Below are positions 25,681 through 33,832 of a stretch of DNA of 64,000 nucleotides, piece after piece. The DNA comes from Quatrionicoccus australiensis (lineage in GTDB: Bacteria > Pseudomonadota > Gammaproteobacteria > Burkholderiales > Rhodocyclaceae), in assembly GCF_020510525.1 (NCBI RefSeq), contig NZ_CP075188.1:3844001-3908000 (forward strand), in the 5' to 3' direction. Within the stretch, counting starts at the first letter, position 1, and every line of letters begins with the position of its first letter. The position numbers were made by a program, and so were the translations under genes. The notes below the pieces were generated by a model. The model ran no database searches and had not been told where the DNA came from. It saw nothing but the letters and a program-made list of their open reading frames with translations.

Positions 25681-25739
25681 CGTTCTCTCCCGCCCCGATT
25701 GTAAAGTTTTTTAAACGGGTACGGCTGTTTGCTGCCGAA

Positions 25740-26240
25740 TCAAGCCACGCTGATGGCTGCATCCAGGCAGGATTGCAGACCGAGCAGGGCGTGCCGCACC
25801 GCCTGTTCGCGCACCGCTGCCCGCTCGCCGACGAAATGGCAGGTCTGCGCGATGCAAGCCCCTTCCTTGCCGGCCCAGGCAAAACAGACCGTGCCGACCG
25901 GCTTTTCCGGCGTGCCGCCGCCCGGCCCGGCGATGCCGGTAATCGCCACCGCCCAGTCGGCCCGGCTGTGAGCCAGCGCGCCCTGCGCCATCACCCGCGC
26001 CGTCGCTTCCGAAACAGCGCCGTGCCGTTCCAGCGTCGTTTCCGGCACGCCCAGCATGTCGACCTTGGCGGCATTCGAGTAGGTCACGAAACCGCGTTCG
26101 AACCAGCCGGAACTGCCGGCAATCGCCGTCACCGACTGGGCCAGCCAGCCACCGGTACAGGACTCGGCCGCGGTCAGCCATTCACCGCGCGCCAGCAGGC
26201 TTGTGCCGAGTCGCTCGGCGAGGATTTCAAGTTCGTTCAT
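25740..26240 (-). CDS. CinA C-terminal domain protein (nicotinamide-nucleotide amidase)
   Basis: This 166-residue stand-alone CinA-C domain hydrolyses nicotinamide mononucleotide to nicotinate mononucleotide in the bacterial pyridine nucleotide salvage cycle (PncC activity). Motifs are TAAESCTGGWLAQ (about 23-35), GFVTYSNAAKVDMLGV, AVSEATARVMAQGAL and AITGIAGPGGGTPEKPVGTVCFA (catalytic Ser about 27). ATG 26240 was chosen because the longer open frame runs antisense to the SIMPL gene. It lies 59 bases upstream of the FIST gene on the same strand and could share its transcript. Confidence 0.9.
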   Translation of the reverse strand: MNELEILAERLGTSLLARGEWLTAAESCTGGWLAQSVTAIAGSSGWFERGFVTYSNAAKVDMLGVPETTLERHGAVSEATARVMAQGALAHSRADWAVAITGIAGPGGGTPEKPVGTVCFAWAGKEGACIAQTCHFVGERAAVREQAVRHALLGLQSCLDAAISVA

Positions 26241-26322
26241 GCAACAAATCTTAACATTCAGCCGGCTGCGCCCGGCGTCGCGACGCGGATAATGCACGCA
26301 CCCGCTGATCAGGAGAAACACC

Positions 26323-27000
26323 ATGTCCTTCCGCCATTTCACCCTTGTTGCACTGCTCGCCGGCAGCCTGCCGCTCGCCCATGCCGGCGCCTTGATCGAA
26401 CTTTCCGCCGAAGCGAGCCGCCCCGCCGCCAATGACCTGATCCAGGCCCAGGTGTATGCCGAAGCCAATGCCGGCAATCCGGCCGAAGTCGCGCGCCTGG
26501 TCAATCGTGACCTCAACGAGGCGCTGAAACTGATCAAGAAGACCACCGGCGTCACCGTCAAGAGCGGCAACCAGAACACCTACCCGATCTACGGCAATGG
26601 CCGGCGCATCGAAGGCTGGCGGATGCGCGCCGATCTGCTGCTCGAATCGAAGGACAGCGCCGCCATCTCGGAACTGCTCGCGCGCCTGCAACAGATGAAA
26701 CTGGCACTCGGCAATGTCAGCCAGATGCCGTCGCCGGCCACGCGCAAGGAAGTCGAGGCCGGCGTCACACGCGACGCAATCCGCGCCTTCGAAGCCCGGG
26801 CCGCCGTGATTGCCGAGACGCTGGGCAAGAGTTATCGCATCAAGCGCCTGTCGATCCAGCAGAGCGGCTTCGCGCAACCGATGCCGATGCTGCGCGCCGC
26901 CAAAATGGAAATGGCCAGCGCCGTGGCACCGGCCCCGATCGAAGCCGGCGAAAGCCAGGTCAGCACGACGGTCAGCGGCGAAATCGAACTCGCCGATTAA
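26323..27000 (+). CDS. Periplasmic SIMPL (DUF541) protein
   Basis: This 225-residue exported protein has a clear signal peptide (HFTLVALLAGSLPLAHAG, cleavage near residue 21). The SIMPL/DUF541 features are LIELSAEASRPAANDLIQAQVYAE (about 24-47), GVTVKSGNQNTYPIYGNGRRIEGWRMRADLLLES and a C-terminal TTVSGEIELAD. Related proteins are periplasmic or outer-membrane associated, with roles in stress that are not well defined. ATG 26323 follows AGGAGAAAC. It is divergent from the CinA gene. Confidence 0.87.
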   Translation: MSFRHFTLVALLAGSLPLAHAGALIELSAEASRPAANDLIQAQVYAEANAGNPAEVARLVNRDLNEALKLIKKTTGVTVKSGNQNTYPIYGNGRRIEGWRMRADLLLESKDSAAISELLARLQQMKLALGNVSQMPSPATRKEVEAGVTRDAIRAFEARAAVIAETLGKSYRIKRLSIQQSGFAQPMPMLRAAKMEMASAVAPAPIEAGESQVSTTVSGEIELAD

Positions 27001-27065
27001 GACAGTCTGAAGCCGGCGACGGCGGAAGCAGGTAAACTCCCGCCTTTCCCCCTTCGGCCATCGCC

Positions 27066-28391
27066 ATGACCTTTGCCTCCCTCGGCCTCGCCGCCCCGCT
27101 CCTGCAGGCTCTTGAAACGCTCGGCTACAAGACGCCGACACCGATCCAGGAAAAGGCCATTCCCGCCGTGCTCGCCGGCCGCGACCTGATGGCGGCGGCG
27201 CAGACCGGCACCGGCAAGACGGCTGGCTTCGCGCTGCCCATCCTGCAGCGCCTGAGCGAGGCCGAAGACAAGGTCACCAGCAATTCGATCCGCGCCCTCG
27301 TCCTGGTGCCGACCCGCGAACTGGCCGAGCAGGTGCATGCCAGCTTCCGCCAGTACGGCGAACATCTGCCGGTCAGCACCTACGCGGCCTACGGCGGCGT
27401 CAGCATCAACCCGCAGATGATGCGCCTGCGCCGCGGTGTCGATGTGCTGGTCGCCACCCCCGGCCGCCTGCTCGACCTCTTCCGCCAGAACGCACTGAAG
27501 TTCAAGCAGGTGCAGACACTGGTCCTCGACGAGGCCGACCGCATGCTCGACCTCGGTTTTGCGCAGGAGCTGTCCACCGTTTTCGCGGCGCTGCCCAAGC
27601 AGCGCCAGACCCTGCTCTTCTCGGCCACCTTCTCCGACGAAATCCGCAGCCTGGCCAAGGGCCGCCTGCGCGATCCGCTGTCGATCGAGGTCAGCCCGCG
27701 CAACAGCACCGTCAAGGCGGTCAAGCAGTGGGTCGTACCGGTCGACAAGAAGCGCAAGCCGGAATTGTTCCTGCGCCTGCTCAAGGACCGCAAATGGGGC
27801 CAGGTGCTGGTCTTCGTCAAAACGAAAAAAGGCGCCGATGAACTGGTCGCCACGCTGCTCGCCAAGAAGATCCCGGCCGACGCGATCCACGGCGACAAGC
27901 CGCAGGCCAGCCGCCAGCGCGCGCTCGACAGCTTCAAGGCAGGCGAGGTGCAGATTCTCGTCGCCACCGACGTCGCGGCGCGCGGTATCGATATCGACGA
28001 CCTGCCGCAGGTGATCAATTTCGACCTGCCCATCGTCGCCGAGGATTACATCCATCGCATCGGCCGCACCGGCCGGGCCGGCGCCAGCGGCGAGGCGATC
28101 TCGCTGGTCTGCGCCGACGAGGCACCGCTGCTCGCCGCCATCGAAACCCTGACCAAGCAGACGCTGAGTCGCGACGAGGAACCCGGTTTCGAGCCGGATC
28201 ACCGCGTGCCGATGACCAACGGCGCCGGTCAACTGGTCAAAAAGCCGAAAAAACCCAAGGTGCCGGGCGGCCGCGCCGGCAAGGGCGTACCGAGCAACTG
28301 GGTCGGCTTCGACGATGCACCGGCCAAAGGCGGCCGGCGCGGCAGCGGTCGACCGGCCACTGGCGGCAAAAAGCCGGCCGCCAAACGCTGA
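27066..28391 (+). CDS. rhlE: DEAD-box ATP-dependent RNA helicase RhlE
   Basis: This 441-residue RNA helicase has FASLGLAAPLLQALETLGYKTPTPIQ (Q motif, 3-28), AAQTGTGKTAGFALP (Walker A, about 44-58), PTRELAEQV, ATPGRLLD, VLDEADRMLDLG (DEAD, about 157), LFSATFSDEI (SAT), ATDVAARGIDID and HRIGRTGRAG (motif VI). The basic tail with Lys/Gly/Arg repeats is typical of RhlE and binds RNA. It likely acts in ribosome assembly or RNA turnover. It starts 66 bases after the SIMPL gene. Confidence 0.94.
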   Translation: MTFASLGLAAPLLQALETLGYKTPTPIQEKAIPAVLAGRDLMAAAQTGTGKTAGFALPILQRLSEAEDKVTSNSIRALVLVPTRELAEQVHASFRQYGEHLPVSTYAAYGGVSINPQMMRLRRGVDVLVATPGRLLDLFRQNALKFKQVQTLVLDEADRMLDLGFAQELSTVFAALPKQRQTLLFSATFSDEIRSLAKGRLRDPLSIEVSPRNSTVKAVKQWVVPVDKKRKPELFLRLLKDRKWGQVLVFVKTKKGADELVATLLAKKIPADAIHGDKPQASRQRALDSFKAGEVQILVATDVAARGIDIDDLPQVINFDLPIVAEDYIHRIGRTGRAGASGEAISLVCADEAPLLAAIETLTKQTLSRDEEPGFEPDHRVPMTNGAGQLVKKPKKPKVPGGRAGKGVPSNWVGFDDAPAKGGRRGSGRPATGGKKPAAKR

Positions 28392-28436
28392 CCCGAAATT
28401 CACGACACACTGTCTCCAACCTGTGGAAAACCGATA

Positions 28437-28464
28437 TTGCGCTGCGGCATGTCTTGCCTATACT
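28437..28464 (+). promoter_or_regulatory. Sigma-70-type promoter for the small ORF at 28505
   Basis: TTGCGC (28437-28442) and TATACT (28459-28464) are spaced by 16 bases, about 40 bases before the ATG. Confidence 0.5.
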
Positions 28465-28504
28465 CCGCGCGCAGGATCAAAAAACATAATTGGAGTACAG
28501 CAAA

Positions 28505-28687
28505 ATGCAGGTCAAGATTCACTATCGCATCACCCAGGACAGGGCTGGCATTCCGCAGGACTTTAGCGGCGCCCGCCGTTTCGCCGTCAGCGAAGGGCAA
28601 GTCATTGAAGACATGGCACGAATCGAACTGGCAGCGGATTACCAGATCCCGCAAAGTGCCGTCGAAATCTGCCGAATCGAGCACTGA
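28505..28687 (+). CDS. Small hypothetical protein of 60 residues
   Basis: The ORF starts at MQVKIHYRITQ and ends with EICRIEH. A TTGGAG ribosome site lies 9 bases before ATG 28505, and its own promoter-like sequence precedes it. The predicted fold is a beta strand (QVKIHYRI), a strand (ARRFAVSEGQ) and a helix (VIEDMARIELAADYQI). No membrane segment or signal is seen. I recognise no family. The good translation and transcription signals favour a real gene, and the short length argues for caution. Confidence 0.65.
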   Translation: MQVKIHYRITQDRAGIPQDFSGARRFAVSEGQVIEDMARIELAADYQIPQSAVEICRIEH

Positions 28688-28847
28688 GCGGCATTGCGGC
28701 GGAAACAGCAACAAAAATGACGTCGCGATGAACACATTCGGTTACACAAGGCTACGAAAGGACGACAGACGAAGGACGGGGGAAAAATTACACTGCAGTT
28801 GTGCATTGAACCCCTCCTCTCGAAATCCCCCCTTTCGAGAATTTCAA

Positions 28848-28873
28848 CCCCGCCGCTGGCGGGGTTTTTTTTT
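28848..28873 (+). terminator. Rho-independent terminator
   Basis: CCCCGCC and GGCGGGG pair around GCT and are followed by nine T. It ends a 160-base non-coding stretch after the small ORF. That stretch also has an inverted repeat TCTCGA (28818-28823) / TCGAGA (28835-28840). Confidence 0.9.
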
Positions 28874-28897
28874 GCCCGGAAATCGGACTCAAGCCGT

Positions 28898-28903
28898 TAT
28901 AAT
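28898..28903 (+). promoter_or_regulatory. -10 element for the cytochrome c gene
   Basis: A perfect TATAAT lies 37 bases before ATG 28940, just after the upstream terminator. The -35 partner is poor: TTGCCC at 28872-28877 with a 20-base spacer. Confidence 0.5.
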
Positions 28904-28939
28904 TGCGCACTTTTATTTTTCCGCAATGAGGTATTCAGC

Positions 28940-29383
28940 ATGGCCGAGAAGCACTCTTCAACGCGCATCATGTGGGCAGTGATCGGTATTGCTGTCGCCC
29001 TGATCGCAGTCATCTACCCGCTCACCGTCAAGAACTCCACCTCCGCGGCCGATGCCGTCGGCGGCAATGACGAAGCCGATGTCCGCATCCAGCCGGTCGC
29101 CAAGTTCGAACTGGCCAAGGCCGAAGCAGCCGCTGCCAGCGGCCCGCGCGATGGCGCGACGATCTACAACAGCGTTTGCGGCGCCTGCCACAACACTGGC
29201 GCTGCCGGCGCACCGAAGATCGATGACAAGGCTGCCTGGGCACCGCGCCTGGCGACCGGCAAGGCTGCGCTGATCAACAGCGTCACCAACGGCAAGAACG
29301 CCATGCCGGCCAAGGGCGGCGCCACGCTGTCCGACGAGGAAATCAAGAACGTCGTCGAATACGTCATGGGCAAGGCCAAGTAA
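28940..29383 (+). CDS. Membrane-anchored cytochrome c5-like protein
   Basis: This 147-residue mono-heme class I cytochrome c has an N-terminal uncleaved anchor (IMWAVIGIAVALIAVIYPLTV, about 10-30), an Ala/Lys-rich linker and the heme site VCGACHNTG (CxxCH, about 77-81). The axial Met is in NAMPAKGG (about 121-128). The end EEIKNVVEYVMGKAK matches cytochrome c5 (CycB-like). It should carry electrons on the periplasmic face. It is a single gene with its own promoter and terminators on both sides. Confidence 0.92.
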   Translation: MAEKHSSTRIMWAVIGIAVALIAVIYPLTVKNSTSAADAVGGNDEADVRIQPVAKFELAKAEAAAASGPRDGATIYNSVCGACHNTGAAGAPKIDDKAAWAPRLATGKAALINSVTNGKNAMPAKGGATLSDEEIKNVVEYVMGKAK

Positions 29384-29400
29384 GCCGGTTCAGACCCATG

Positions 29401-29429
29401 AAAAAGGAGGCTGCGGCCTCCTTTTTTTA
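29401..29429. terminator. Terminator after the cytochrome c gene
   Basis: The A tract, then GGAGGC TGC GGCCTCC and a run of seven T, lies about 20 bases after the stop. It can serve both strands, between convergent genes. Confidence 0.88.
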
Positions 29430-29450
29430 CGTCCGGATTTTGCCGTTCTG

Positions 29451-29466
29451 CAGCGGTCGACCGCTG
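29451..29466. repeat. Perfect 16-base palindrome downstream of rep
   Basis: CAGCGGTCGACCGCTG is fully self-complementary. It lies 15 bases past the rep stop codon in the convergent spacer. The palindrome and the following AAAAGGGCAAAAATC recur almost unchanged at 32594-32625. Confidence 0.75.
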
Positions 29467-29480
29467 GAAAAGGGCAAAAA

Positions 29481-31469
29481 TCAGCGTTTGCCGGCCAGCA
29501 TCGCCTTCATCGCATCGAGCCGGGCATTGCCGGTCGCCTTGTCGGGCGGGGTATCGGCCTTGCCGCCGGCAAAGCGGATGTCGTCGCGCCCCATTTCGTC
29601 GATGAAGCGCGACGGCTCGCAGGGCACGAACTCGCGCGCCTGCTTGCGCCGCTCGCACCAGGAAATGTTCAGCGTGTGCTGGGCACGGGTGATGCCGACG
29701 TACATCAGACGGCGTTCTTCCTCGATCTTGGTCGGATCGGTCGACTCGCGGTGCGGCAGGATACCTTCCTCGACACCGACCAGGAAGACATGCTTGTACT
29801 CCAGCCCCTTCGACGCATGCAGGGTCGACAGCTGCACGGCATCGACCTCCTCGTCGTTCTGCTTGTCGAGCATGTTGATCAGGGCAATGCTCTGGGTCAG
29901 GTCGATCAGCGTCTTGCCGTCCTGCTCGCCCTTGCGGTTGAGCCAGTTGGCGAATTCGCAGACATTGCCCCAGCGCGTCTGCGCCGTGCGCTCCTCTTCC
30001 TGGTCGTAGAGGTAGGTCTCGTAGTCGATTGCCTTGATCAGGTCGGGCAGCACCTGCTGTGCCGGCTCGCGTATCGCGCGTTCCTGGGTGCGGTTGATGA
30101 ACTGGCAGAACTCGAGCAGCGGCTCGAGCTGGCGCGCCTGGACGCGCATCGCGAAGCCTTCTTCGAAGGCGGCCTGGAACAGCGAGATATGGCGCTCGCC
30201 GGCGTAGGTGCCGAGCACCTGCAGGGTCGCCGCGCCGATGCCGCGCTTGGGCGTCGTCGCCGCGCGGATGAAGGCGGGATCGTCGTCCTCGTTGGTGAGC
30301 AGGCGCAGGTAGGCGGTGATGTCCTTGATCTCGGCCTTGTCGAAGAAGGACTTGCCGCCTGACAGCAGATAGGGAATACGGTGGTCGCGCAGGTATTCCT
30401 CGAAGCCGCGCGCCTGGTGATTGGAGCGATAGAGGATGGCGTAGTCCTTGAACTTGGCGCGGTGCTCGAAGCGGTGCGCCTGCAGTTTCATGACCACGCC
30501 CTCGGCCTCGGCGTCGTTGTCGCGGCAGGCGGTGACGCTGATCTGCTCGCCGAGACCCAGCTCCGACCAGAGCTTTTTGTCGAACAGCTTCTCGTTGTTT
30601 GCAATGACGTTGTTGGCCGCCTTCAGGATGCGCACCGTCGAGCGGTAATTCTGTTCGAGCTTGATCACCTTGAGGGCCGGAAACTCGTTCGGCAACTTCT
30701 TCAGGTTCTCGATATCGGCACCGCGCCAGCCGTAGATCGCCTGGTCGTCGTCGCCGACCGCGGTGAATTGCTGGCGGACGCCGGTCAGCAGCTTGAGCAC
30801 CTGGTATTGGCAGGCATTGGTGTCCTGGTACTCGTCGACCAGCAGGTAGCGCAGGCGGTTCTGCCACTTGTCGGCGATTTCCGGATGCTCGTTGAAGAGC
30901 TTCACCGGCAGGCCGATCAGGTCGTCGAAATCGACCGCCTGGTAGGCCTTGAGCGTCGCCTCGTAGGACAGGAAGGCGTGTGCCGCGAGCTTTTCGTGCT
31001 CGTCGCGCGCCAGGTGACGGGCCGCTTCCGGCGAGACCAGCGCGTTCTTCCAGTTCGAGATGATCGACTGCAGGTTGCGCAGCGTCGCCTTGTCCACGGT
31101 CTTGGCGACTTCGCTGATGATGCCGGCACAGTCGGCCGAATCGAAGATCGAGAAACGCGGCTTGTAGCCGAGCGCCTTGGCTTCCTCGCGCAGGATGCGC
31201 ACGCCCAGCGAATGGAAAGTGGAGATCTGCAGCTGGTCGGCCTGCGGCTTCGACAGGATCTTGCCGATGCGTTCCTGCATTTCCTTCGCCGCCTTGTTGG
31301 TGAAGGTGATCGCCGCCACGTTGCGCGGCTGGTAACCGCAGTCCTGCACCAGGTAGGCAATCTTTTGCGTGATGACCCGCGTCTTGCCCGAGCCGGCACC
31401 GGCCAGCACCAGCAAGGGGCCGTCCAGGTAATGAATTGCTTCGCGCTGCTGCGGATTGAGGCCGGACAT
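29481..31469 (-). CDS. rep: ATP-dependent DNA helicase Rep (UvrD/Rep family)
   Basis: This 662-residue SF1A 3'-5' helicase has LNPQQREAIHYLDGPLLVLAGAGSGKT (Q motif and Walker A, 4-30), ITFTNKAAKEM (Ia), YLLVDEYQDTN (II, about 210), VGDDDQAIYGWRGAD (III), LEQNYRS (IV), TLHASKGLEYKHVFLVG (V) and RRLMYVGITRAQ (VI). The motif II sequence VDEYQDTN and the length resemble Rep more than UvrD. Rep helps replication forks past bound proteins. It is transcribed alone. Confidence 0.93.
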   Translation of the reverse strand: MSGLNPQQREAIHYLDGPLLVLAGAGSGKTRVITQKIAYLVQDCGYQPRNVAAITFTNKAAKEMQERIGKILSKPQADQLQISTFHSLGVRILREEAKALGYKPRFSIFDSADCAGIISEVAKTVDKATLRNLQSIISNWKNALVSPEAARHLARDEHEKLAAHAFLSYEATLKAYQAVDFDDLIGLPVKLFNEHPEIADKWQNRLRYLLVDEYQDTNACQYQVLKLLTGVRQQFTAVGDDDQAIYGWRGADIENLKKLPNEFPALKVIKLEQNYRSTVRILKAANNVIANNEKLFDKKLWSELGLGEQISVTACRDNDAEAEGVVMKLQAHRFEHRAKFKDYAILYRSNHQARGFEEYLRDHRIPYLLSGGKSFFDKAEIKDITAYLRLLTNEDDDPAFIRAATTPKRGIGAATLQVLGTYAGERHISLFQAAFEEGFAMRVQARQLEPLLEFCQFINRTQERAIREPAQQVLPDLIKAIDYETYLYDQEEERTAQTRWGNVCEFANWLNRKGEQDGKTLIDLTQSIALINMLDKQNDEEVDAVQLSTLHASKGLEYKHVFLVGVEEGILPHRESTDPTKIEEERRLMYVGITRAQHTLNISWCERRKQAREFVPCEPSRFIDEMGRDDIRFAGGKADTPPDKATGNARLDAMKAMLAGKR

Positions 31470-31592
31470 GTCTCTGCAAAAGGCAGCGCCCCGACGATGC
31501 GGGGCGCCTGTGAATTCGATGGGCCAATTCTAACCCAGGCCGGCGGAGGGTTGAAAATTGCCCCGCGCCCGGCGTCGACCGGCTGAATACGC

Positions 31593-31910
31593 TCAGGCGG
31601 TGTCGTCTACCTGGTGAAACTCCGGGGTTTGCGCCGGCTGGCGCAGCAATTCGTCAGCCGCAGCACCGAGCAAGCTCAACTGCGCCGCCACCGCGCGCGC
31701 ATCGGCCAGCACCTGTTCGCCACCTTCAAACGGCCCGATCGCACGCGGATCAACCTCGGCGATTTCCTGTTGCAGGCTGCGCTGGCGATCACCTTCGATG
31801 CCTTCGGCCGCTTCGACCCGGCGCACCTGCTCGTCGGCGGCATGGCGCGCGCGCTCGCCGGTTTCGCGAACAGGTGACTGAGTAGTCGATTCGAGGCGGC
31901 TCAGTTTCAT
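31593..31910 (-). CDS. Small hypothetical soluble protein
   Basis: This ORF of 105 residues (MKLSRLESTTQSPVRETGE) is rich in Arg, Glu, Gln and Ala, with no hydrophobic segment and likely helical structure. ATG 31910 is preceded at 11 bases by a good AAGGAG. An overlapping plus-strand ORF (31614-31877) has Arg-rich content typical of a shadow and was rejected. It lies between rep and the DUF4197 gene on the same strand. I recognise no family. Confidence 0.55.
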   Translation of the reverse strand: MKLSRLESTTQSPVRETGERARHAADEQVRRVEAAEGIEGDRQRSLQQEIAEVDPRAIGPFEGGEQVLADARAVAAQLSLLGAAADELLRQPAQTPEFHQVDDTA

Positions 31911-31961
31911 CAGATGGACTCCTTGAGTTATCTAACGACCGCCGAACCGCCCGACTTGAGT

Positions 31962-32648
31962 TTACAGCGCGCCGAACACCTTCTTCAGCAGGTCACTGCC
32001 GGCACCGACCGGGTTCGCACGCAGCTTTTGTTCCTCTTCGGCAATCATCAGGAACAGGCCGTCCATCGCCTTTTGCGTGACGTAGCCGTCAAGATCGGCA
32101 TCCTTCTGGTCGATCAGGCCGCTGCTCGCCGCCTTGCCGGCAAACTGGTTGTACTTGTCGGCGAGCTTCAGCTTGCTGGTCGAGGCCTTGACGATGGGCA
32201 TGAACTTCTCGCTGAGCTGCGTCGAGGAAGTACGCTTGAAGTATTGCGTGACGCTGCCTTCGCCCCCGGTCAGGATGCCCTTGGCGTCCTGCACGCTCAT
32301 TTTCTTGATCGACTCGACGAGGATGGGCTTGGCTTCGGCCACGGCATCCTCGGCCGCATGGTTCATCGTTTCGATCAGTTGGTCAGCCTGTTTGCCCATG
32401 CCGAACATGCGCAACCCCTTCTCGGCCTTCTGCAGGTAACCGGGCAGCGGAATCTTGACCTTGCTGTTGCCCATGAAACCGCCATCCTTGCCGAGCGAGG
32501 CAACCGCGTAATCGGCGCCCTTGGCCAGGGCTTCCTTGACCCCGGCACTGGCATCGCCGGTCGAAATGGCATCCAGCGCCCCGGCCTGGGCCAGCGCAGC
32601 GGTCAACAGCAGAAAAAGGGCAAAAATCGAATTGAGCAGGCGGCGCAT
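31962..32648 (-). CDS. Exported DUF4197 protein
   Basis: This 228-residue protein has a signal peptide (NSIFALFLLLTAALAQA, cleavage near residue 22) followed by the DUF4197 region: GVKEALAKGADYAVASLGKDGGFMGNSKVKIPLP (about 36-69), MNHAAEDAVAEAKPI, GEGSVTQYFKRTSSTQL and the end GLFLMIAEEEQKLR. The family is periplasmic and of unknown function. It lies 18 bases downstream of pilU and could be read from the pil transcript. Confidence 0.87.
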   Translation of the reverse strand: MRRLLNSIFALFLLLTAALAQAGALDAISTGDASAGVKEALAKGADYAVASLGKDGGFMGNSKVKIPLPGYLQKAEKGLRMFGMGKQADQLIETMNHAAEDAVAEAKPILVESIKKMSVQDAKGILTGGEGSVTQYFKRTSSTQLSEKFMPIVKASTSKLKLADKYNQFAGKAASSGLIDQKDADLDGYVTQKAMDGLFLMIAEEEQKLRANPVGAGSDLLKKVFGAL

Positions 32649-32666
32649 GAGGTTCTCCGGAATGGG

Positions 32667-33803
32667 TCAGACAATATCGAGATGGCCGAGGCCGCTGGTC
32701 AGGTCGCGATCCTTGGCATCCTTGCCGAGCAGCTTGATCTGCAGACGCAGGTCGTTCAGCGAATCGGCATTGCGCAGCGCATCCTCGTAGCTGATCTTGC
32801 CGGCCTCGTAGAGGTCGAACAGCGCCTGGTCGAAGGTCTGCATGCCGAGCTCGCGCGACTTCTTCATGATTTCCTTGATTTCATGCACCTCGCCCTTGAA
32901 GATGAGGTCGGAAATCAGCGGCGAATTGAGCAGGATCTCGACCGCGGCGACGCGGCCCTTGCCGTCCTTCTTGGGCAGCAGTCGCTGCGAGACCATGGCG
33001 CGCAGGTTGAGCGACAGGTCCATCAGCAATTGCTGCCGGCGCTCTTCCGGGAAGAAGTTGATGATCCGGTCGATCGCCTGGTTGGCGCTGTTGGCGTGCA
33101 GGGTGGCCAGGGCGAGGTGGCCGGTTTCGGCGAAGGCGATGGCGTAGTCCATGGTGTTGCGATCGCGGATTTCGCCCATCATGATGACGTCCGGCGCCTG
33201 GCGCAGCGTGTTGCGCAGGGCCGGGCCCCAGTCATCGGTATCCACCCCGACTTCGCGCTGGGTGATGATGCAGTTCTTGTGCTCGTGCACGTATTCGATC
33301 GGATCCTCGACGGTGATGATGTGACCGTAGGAGTTCTCGTTGCGGTAATCGACCACCGCCGCCAGCGACGTCGATTTGCCGGTACCGGTACCGCCGACCA
33401 TGATGATCAGGCCGCGCTTGGTCATCGCCAGATCCTTGAGCACGGGCGGCAGTTGCAGCTCGTCCAGGGTCGGAATGCTCATGTTGATGGTGCGGCAAAC
33501 AACGCCGACGCGCCCCTGCTGGACCAGTGCATTGACCCGGAAACGGCCGATGCCGGTCGGCGAGATGGCGAAATTGCACTCCTTGCTCGCTTCGAATTCG
33601 GCCGCCTGGCGGTCGTTCATGATCGAGCGCGCCAGCTCGGCGGTATGCGAGGCCGTCAGCACCTGATTGGAGACCGGCGTGATCTTGCCGTCGATCTTGA
33701 TCGCCGGCGGAAAGCCGGCGGTGATGAACAAGTCGGACCCTTTTTTCTGCGACATCAGTCGCAGCAGGTCGTGCATGAATTTCATTGCCTGATCGCGTTC
33801 CAT
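32667..33803 (-). CDS. pilU: Type IV pilus twitching ATPase PilU
   Basis: This 378-residue PilT-like ATPase has GGTGTGKSTSLAAVV (Walker A, about 136-150), HIITVEDPIEYVHEHKN (Asp box), GEIRDRNTMDYAIAFAETGHLALATLHANSA (Walker B and His box) and LLPKKDGKGRVAAVEILLNSPLI. The MSQKKGSDLFITAGFPPAIKIDG N-terminus and the longer C-terminus (ending GLGHLDIV) separate PilU from PilT. PilU assists PilT-driven pilus retraction. It follows pilT by 29 bases. Confidence 0.94.
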   Translation of the reverse strand: MERDQAMKFMHDLLRLMSQKKGSDLFITAGFPPAIKIDGKITPVSNQVLTASHTAELARSIMNDRQAAEFEASKECNFAISPTGIGRFRVNALVQQGRVGVVCRTINMSIPTLDELQLPPVLKDLAMTKRGLIIMVGGTGTGKSTSLAAVVDYRNENSYGHIITVEDPIEYVHEHKNCIITQREVGVDTDDWGPALRNTLRQAPDVIMMGEIRDRNTMDYAIAFAETGHLALATLHANSANQAIDRIINFFPEERRQQLLMDLSLNLRAMVSQRLLPKKDGKGRVAAVEILLNSPLISDLIFKGEVHEIKEIMKKSRELGMQTFDQALFDLYEAGKISYEDALRNADSLNDLRLQIKLLGKDAKDRDLTSGLGHLDIV

Positions 33804-33832
33804 TCCCTGCCTTTCAGTTGTAATGCACCGGA

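Noticed and set aside
31614..31877. Plus-strand ORF of 87 codons opposite the 105-residue hypothetical
   Set aside because: It lacks a ribosome site and has Arg-rich shadow composition, while the minus-strand ORF has AAGGAG at a suitable distance.
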